A stretch of 64,000 bases of DNA from Balanoglossus misakiensis (taxonomy: Eukaryota > Hemichordata), in NCBI GenBank assembly GCA_040954595.2, contig CM082582.2:10912001-10976000 (forward strand). The letters are read 5' to 3'. The stretch's first letter is position 1; every line of letters begins with the position of its first letter. The notes under the pieces were generated by a model. It saw only the letters and a list, made by a program, of their open reading frames with translations, did not search any database and was not told the DNA's origin. Made by a program: the position numbers and the translations under genes. Below are positions 57,203 to 64,000 of this stretch, in pieces.

Positions 57203-60200
57203 TAAGTGCCGGACAACGTATTTGTAGCGCACATAAAATGGCCACCGTTTTGGAATAAACCTTTACAAAGGGTAACCACGTGCATATGTCAAAATAATTA
57301 ATTTGGTGATTACACTCAATTATTTGCATCGTCTGCCACTGGTTTCGGTTTGATAGCCGCGAACTCAGCAATGAACGCGTAGTAGTGCTTTTGACTCGGA
57401 TCATTTTACATGGCTGACTTGCGGGTAATTGATTCGTCCATTAGTAAACTACAAACCATTTAAGGAAGATGGGGTGTAATTAGGGGACCGCGCCACTGGC
57501 GAAGAACGACGTCTGCAGGGATCTTCGCTCGGCATCAACTCTGCCCGTGCGCCTCGGAGACCGCTTCTTGATGTAGACAGTCATACGTGCTCAGACAGCA
57601 AAAAGACCGGTGTCAAAACAGTCGTCGATGTGATACAGATGCCATCCCTGCCAAACGGAGAATCTCTGATGGAGAACGCATTCTTCGCTACTGGCATCTT
57701 TTCTTCACTAATTGCAATCGTTCTCCTTGAAGACGCTAGTAATGTACCCATTAAACTTGCAAAATCGTTGCCAAGAGTAGACGAAAGCTTGGTCTGAGCA
57801 CATTTGTCGACTGATCGGAGATCGCAAGTCAAAGAGCCCCGGGCACTAGCTAGTACACTCGCTGAAGACATGATGATATCGCTTAGAAGCTATAAAATTC
57901 TTGTTTTGTATTGTTTACACAGGACGATGCGACTTAAAGGCTGGACTTGGGTAGACTTGTTGATTTGTTACGAAGTGACGGGTGGGGGAGGGGGAGGGGC
58001 AAAAGATTTCCTCAAGCGCCAGTAGTAGTATTGAATTCTAACACCATTTAGGTGTTACATTGCCAATGTCAAATTGAAGACGTTTCGCAGTTTGAAGCCA
58101 GGCCCACTCGCAGAAAAAGTCATCCCGCTGAATTGCGCGTAGGTTACCTGACGCTGACAGCGATGCTTAGATATCCATTAGGAATGATTTCAGACCCGAC
58201 TGGAGTATCTCAACACCGCTTTCATGTGTCATCAAATGTTCAAGTTCTTCGGGCCGCCCGTGGGCTTTTGCTCTGACAATTTTCCAAGAAAGCGAAGATT
58301 TTATTGAACTTGACGTGATTTGAAAAAAAAATGGGAGATCGTACGGCGCGGTGTGACATCTGGTCTGTGCCTCAGCGCCACGGGTCGGGTTTTCCGTCCC
58401 TTCCAGGGTTCATGAAGATGAAGAACGGTTTCGAAATCGGGAGATATATTATGAGCTGACATTTGATTTCTCTTGAAAACAAAGACGACATATGTTATCA
58501 GCTCCGGCCTTGGGCAGAATCTGAAACACGCTGCGTGCGTATACTACAGTATAAGCTTACTAGCTGACTTTGGCACAAGGCATTACTAAATAAACGAGTG
58601 TACTTCTAAATTCATTCATGAAATCTGAACATGTTTATTCATATCCGTTGGGCATCCATTGAAATATTCATTGGTGTTGTCCCGAGCGTCTTCGTGGGAC
58701 TTGTCGTGACAATACCTAAAACGACTGGGGAATCCATCTTTATGATTATATTATGGCTTATCGATAAGTCGCGCTTTGAATTTTGAAATGTCGTCTCTTC
58801 TGATCGCCTATCTTGTTCTTGTTTATCCGTTTTCTTTTCGTTGCGCACGCGTCGGCTGCTTTGAAGGTCAGTGACTAAGTGGAACAAGGAGTTGACGACG
58901 ACAATTAATAATTGACGCAGTGTACATCATGGTGCTGTTTATCAGTTTGAGAGCAATTAGCGAGTGTGCTATAGGTGTAGGCTCAAAATGGCTACTTCAC
59001 TGATCTGTTTATCACTTTGCAGCGGGAACCATTTTTGTAAGGGACGGCGGACAATTAACGATTAATTGACACCTACAAGTGGCCTTATGATGCAGGTCTC
59101 TTGAGAAGATGATAACTCTTATTTCCCATGCACTGTGTTGAAAACTGGCAGATGGCACTTTTTTCTGGAGTTTCCTGTAACGTAGGAGACTCAATGGCCA
59201 TATAGTGCTGTTGGAAATTGGTCTTGTCGTGAGTTTTAAGTATAAGGGTGGCCTTATGAATGATTTTATTTGTTTCTCGTCGCAAGGCCACGCCAGAGTC
59301 CGCGCCAGAGTCGGTCGAAAATAAAAAAAAATAGTCTGAAATAATCAAAATAACGTCAAAAGTTTACGGCTTTGCCCCTTTAAAACTCCAACTGAAAACA
59401 AATCAGTACTCTGACAACGGAAAGACTGTAGAGAGTGAACTATAAGGACGAGAACGACATCTGAGCGAATCGACACTACATCTTCTGTAAAACACAGTAA
59501 CCCGAACATTCTTAGATTCGTGTCGAGTATCAAGTTCTCTTCAGTAAAGCTTACTGCAACTCAGGTATCCTTCACAGATATGAGAATGCCCTTACAGACG
59601 CGTTCTATTGTTTGCAAACTGGAAGAAACCAGATTCTGTTCGGGCGACCTTTTTGGGGCCTTCATATCATCAGTAACACCCTGAACTATCATCTCAACGA
59701 GCTAGTTTGTTGTCACATGTATGTCACATGAGGAACATACTGGCGTACATGTATTTTCATCCCTCATATTTTTCCGAATCACCGTGTAAAAGCACCGTGG
59801 CTGTTGTATGTGTCGATTTGCCCTGGGACCGATGCAATGGCGGTATTGAGTGGGCGACGGGAACGCTTCTTGAAGGATGTTCCACCAGACGATCAATCAG
59901 AACACCGCTACTTATGTGAACCGACAGAACCACACCTCAGACAGGCGTCTCCACGATTCCCGAAACACGTCAAGATTTATCGCTTGCTGCTATATTTCCA
60001 CACAAAGACCCGTTTTTGAAAGATCGGGAATGGCGAGCTGCGGCGCGATAAAGTGCGCATCTTAAAGTTCGTCTATACATTCCGCCCTGTCGCCATGGAA
60101 ATGGCTATTGTTTTTCGTAGACGGCCTTAGGGGTAAACCGAATGGTTGTTATAACAAACGGGCGTCTGGTTGAAAAAAATGTCAGAAGAAAATACAACAA

Positions 60201-60913
60201 TGCAACCGCCCAATTTCAATTTTAGAACCGAAGACATGAAAGAGTGACAGTGCGGGGGAATAATGATCGCAGAAATGCATCAAATGTCTGATAACTGTAG
60301 TTCCTTCACGCAGTTGATGGAACCTTTATTTCTTGATACATCCGGCGATTTTGTTCGCCCATTTTCTTTCCAATTTACGACTAGCGACTTCCATATCCCC
60401 CAGGGACGCAGAAAAGTACCCGTGACCCATCATTGGTCGTTTGCTGAAGCCGCGTTCCATCTTGACAACTTCTACGTCATCACTCGCGCATTTGAGCATG
60501 CTCTATTTCGATGATATGCATATGATGAGGCGGCAAGTCATATTCAGCGTTTCTTAATCTTAAAAAAATACACGCAAGAAATTTTGGAGAACTTGTCGCA
60601 GAAAACCACGTGACTGATACTCTCCAATCAGATGGCAGGCAGCCAACTGAAGGGATTTGAGCCTGTTTCAACACCGAGCGGAGATAATACCGTTATTACA
60701 ATACAAGCTTACCCTCTGTATAATATTTCCAATGGAAAATCATCCCCATGCGAGCTGTACGTTCGTCAATACACAAAGATGATTCGCTCGTTAGAGGGGA
60801 TTAGATCGCTCCCTGTCTCAATGACGCACCGTTATTCGTAGGATATCCTGTCATTGACGAAAGTTCAAACGCACTTCCAAGGCATTCTTCGAAAGATGAG
60901 ATTAGCGCCTGAA

Positions 60914-60931
60914 TTTTTTTTTTTTTTTTTT
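60914..60931. repeat. (T)18 homopolymer
   Basis: Eighteen consecutive T residues in unique surroundings. There is no clear retroelement body on either side. Confidence 0.9.
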
Positions 60932-63555
60932 CCCGTGGATAATCTAGTAAATTTTTGACAGATGGATAGTTTAACCAGTGTACACATCATTGGCCACGCA
61001 TTGACTTAACATTATCTTTCTCGGAAATTTCGGTGTTGTGTATGTACACATGTACACACCCACAAGCAACATGGCCGTGTGAGCATAGTGGCAGTTTCAA
61101 CCATGCATCCACTGCATTTTATGATGAGTCTGACCCGTGTGTACAGATAGCCATAAACACGACTCTTTAAAAAATCGTGAGCTAGCTGCCTCTAGAACAA
61201 ACTTCTATCGAGAGTTTTGCGTCTGAGCAAGCCGCGCTGACGTAAACGGCCTTGTCAGACGGCGATAAATCACGTAATCAAACAAGACTGTTTTCAGAAG
61301 ATTGAAAAGCTTCGCAATCATCTCCGATTGTTTTTTCTTTCAATGAGAAGAGCCTTTTTCACTGAACGAAGATGAAGATCTCCATAATTGGACTAATTCA
61401 CCCGACACACATACGCCCCCTCAGTGACACGCCGCACCGGATCCATCGAAAACCGCCATTCCTCTCAGGGAATGACGGCGACAGCCAGCGATTCTTTGAG
61501 ATCCACGGAATGATCGTTACAGATAGAGATTTTTTTTATCCGAGCACCATTTTGAATTGACGAGGATTCTAATACCCGCGTGTGCGCATACCACGATAGT
61601 TGCGTGTTCTTTAAATGGGCGGGAGAAATAATCAGTGTGGCACCCATTTATTATTTGACTTGTACATTGTTACATGTACAGCCACAATCAGAGGTTGGTA
61701 ATATGTTTGTGCTTAAAGTATTTTTAATTGGGGCTTTAATTTAATGAAAATTTCATTTGTTATTTTAGTTCATAATCACATGGGAAAAGTGGGCTCATCC
61801 CCAGACTTCCGCCTCCCGAGGTGTCGGTTTCTTCTCCGACAGTTGAGGGGTCCTCTGAGCAACACAGCGAGCTCTGAGGGGCAACACTTGAGAATTAACG
61901 CGCTATTACTCTCGGCGGAATTTTTCTAATTTTAAAAGTAACGGCCACAAAAGGCAACCCCTTAACACGAACACCACTCTTGTTCAACACTTCATCGTTT
62001 TCCAACACATAAAAAGAAGTCCCAGTCGTCGTTAAATATTCAGGAGGCTGATGAAGTGTCTGCCGGCATCGCCATCCCCGGAGAATGGCGCAACGTTTGC
62101 GCTGTCGAAGAGATCAAACAGGAAGGCAAAATTTTATTAAAACACTGTCTGCTGGTGATTACGCTGGCGTGGCGGAAAAAAGACCGCTAAAACTGGTCAA
62201 GTATAGTCTGATCGCGAAATACTCCTGGTGCATTGTAGAAGCTAACATACAAGACTTGTACCCCTTCATCTTCATTTTAAAAGGATAGTTTCAGTCATGA
62301 AGTTACATTCGACCGGCAGTACATTAAGAGGTCATTGAGACACAGATCCTCATATTTAAGATGTTCATCTGGAAAGCAGGAAAATCCCCAGTCAAGGAGA
62401 CGAGTTCTGTCAAAACTACAAGTCACTAGATATCTCTTGACAGATTATGAATGGGACATTGTATGGATCGTGAAAACGGCTGATTAAATTGCGAACATGA
62501 ACATTCAAGTTTCAAAAGTGCGAGAAAAACGAGGCGCATTTTCAAAGTCGTCTTCTGTTACTTTACAATGGGCGGCTCAGGCCATACTAATTAAGCTTTA
62601 TGTTATACAGGGTTTCGGATTGGGGGCACACACACGGAAAACTCACGGTCTTGGCGTTCCCAACTAACAGAGTGATCGCGAAACATACACTTTGTTTACT
62701 TTGGCCTTATACCATTCTTGCAATTACAAGTCATCATTGATGACACATAGCCCGCTCGTAACTTGTGTGCAACGTGCCCAGCCACGAAAATCATCGAATG
62801 CTGTCAAGATTTTACCCCTGTGGCAGTTTTTAATGAGGCATTTTTGCGCTGGTGTGATCAACGGCTTCGAACAAAAGACAGTAAAAGGATCTAATTTAAA
62901 GTTATTACCTGACAGTCATACTGGATCGTGTTACAACATAAATCATGTACAACATGACACATTGTGCCAAGCTTGTATGGAATCAATCCACACTCTGTCT
63001 GAGTCAGAATGGACCCGGGCGTGTCCGCCTTGGAGCCATATTGTATCTTATCGCTACAGTATTCATAACGAATGCAGAAGACTGTTTTCAGTCTTAAGGA
63101 GGATTTTGTTCTGTTGTCTTCGAAAGAATCACACTATTTTGACTAATCATTTTGTCAGCATGGACTCCATGCACGGGACACATATTTTACACCGTGTTTT
63201 TTTCTATTTGCTGGTAAGGTTCATATTTCTCCCTTCAGTGTCGACTTTTCATGAACGATTATGAGTCTGAATAGTTTCTTATTTTCCAGTTCGGTTAATC
63301 GATTTTGCTCCACGTCTCATTTCAGTTTTTAATACCCAACTGTGTCTTGCGTCATCGCGCCAAGTCAGACGATACCTCGACAAGGAGAGTCAACACATTT
63401 TAAATATACACAACACACTCAGGAGAAAGGTCGGCATACAATGGGCAAACGGGGATTTCTACGTGTCGAATATGAAGAAATTGGTATGTACGGGCAATTT
63501 GTGTTCATGCGCGCAGGTGCTGATGTTCCAGCGTATGTTCTTTAGGCCCAGTTCT

Positions 63556-63793
<238 letters not shown>

Positions 63794-64000
63794 ACAAGAG
63801 CTGATTATTGGCAGTGTTCTTACACAGGAAGCAAATAGCCAATCTCTTATCCTTCACAGAATTCTGTTCCGTTCCATTTCTCAATTCCTCAGAAAACACC
63901 GAGAAGACGCTTATTAGAAAACGAACATGCATCCTGCCCACGCGCTGTATTGCAGGCCCCGTTTTTTTTGAATGGCGAGTTGATCAGCACCGTCTGAATA

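Larger units (their letters stand above)
54790..63555. other. Exon-free region, probably a long first intron
   Basis: Many short frames exist on both strands, the longest 190 codons at 62692-63264, but none resembles a known family or is flanked by convincing splice sites in phase 1. Apart from homopolymers at 57185-57202 and 60914-60931 the sequence is largely unique rather than repetitive, with balanced base composition. Confidence 0.45.

Noticed and set aside
62692-63264. 190-codon plus-strand frame
   Set aside because: The longest uninterrupted frame in the right-hand region, but it has no family resemblance, no domain pattern and no splice context. A frame of this length can occur by chance in 9 kb.

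Overview
The window is animal nuclear DNA. Every confident gene is split into many short exons with GT-AG introns, and five of the six recognisable loci code for animal or widely conserved eukaryotic proteins. Gene spacing, intron sizes (mostly 0.1-2 kb), many TACATGTA-type repeats and a (CTGT)n array suit a compact marine invertebrate genome. Amphioxus or another invertebrate deuterostome is my best guess, but the sequence alone does not settle the species.

Layout. (1) 505-906, minus: an intronless fatty-acid-binding-protein gene. (2) 2926-7891, minus: purine nucleoside phosphorylase, six coding exons, 296 aa, active-site residues intact. (3) 9082-13350, plus: CLPTM1L, 15 exons, 536 aa, divergent from PNP. 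(4) 15168-41105, plus: a very large coiled-coil gene, at least 45 coding exons and about 2340 aa, not assigned to a named family. (5) 43505-45555, minus: ENTR1 (SDCCAG3), seven coding exons, 380 aa, convergent with the coiled-coil gene. (6) 45941-50263, plus: mitochondrial AGXT2, 13 exons, 493 aa, divergent from ENTR1 across fewer than 400 bp. (7) 54750-54789, plus: a candidate signal-peptide first exon next to a CRE/E-box cluster, probably the 5' end of a gene that continues off the right edge. From 55 kb to 64 kb I find no convincing further exon. Exon models were joined by hand, and every junction keeps frame.

The most unusual thing is gene 4. Exons 3-39 are all phase 0-0. Nineteen of these 37 exons are exact multiples of 84 nt (28 residues, four heptads). 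Thirty-six of the 37 encode a residue number equal to 0 or 4 modulo 7, meaning whole heptads or whole heptads plus one stutter. The exon boundaries therefore seem locked to coiled-coil register, and exons could be duplicated or skipped without disturbing frame and often without disturbing register. Two possible alternative exons (27734-27787 and 31424-31543) lie in its long introns.

Other points of interest are the intronless FABP with a possible exon-1 relic next to it, a 41-bp palindrome in a PNP intron, a compact hairpin upstream of CLPTM1L, a tRNA-derived SINE in AGXT2 intron 1, and the ENTR1/AGXT2 bidirectional promoter. The genes form no operon or single pathway. PNP (purine salvage) and AGXT2 (mitochondrial transamination) are metabolic, CLPTM1L and ENTR1 act in membranes and trafficking, and the coiled-coil protein is presumably structural.
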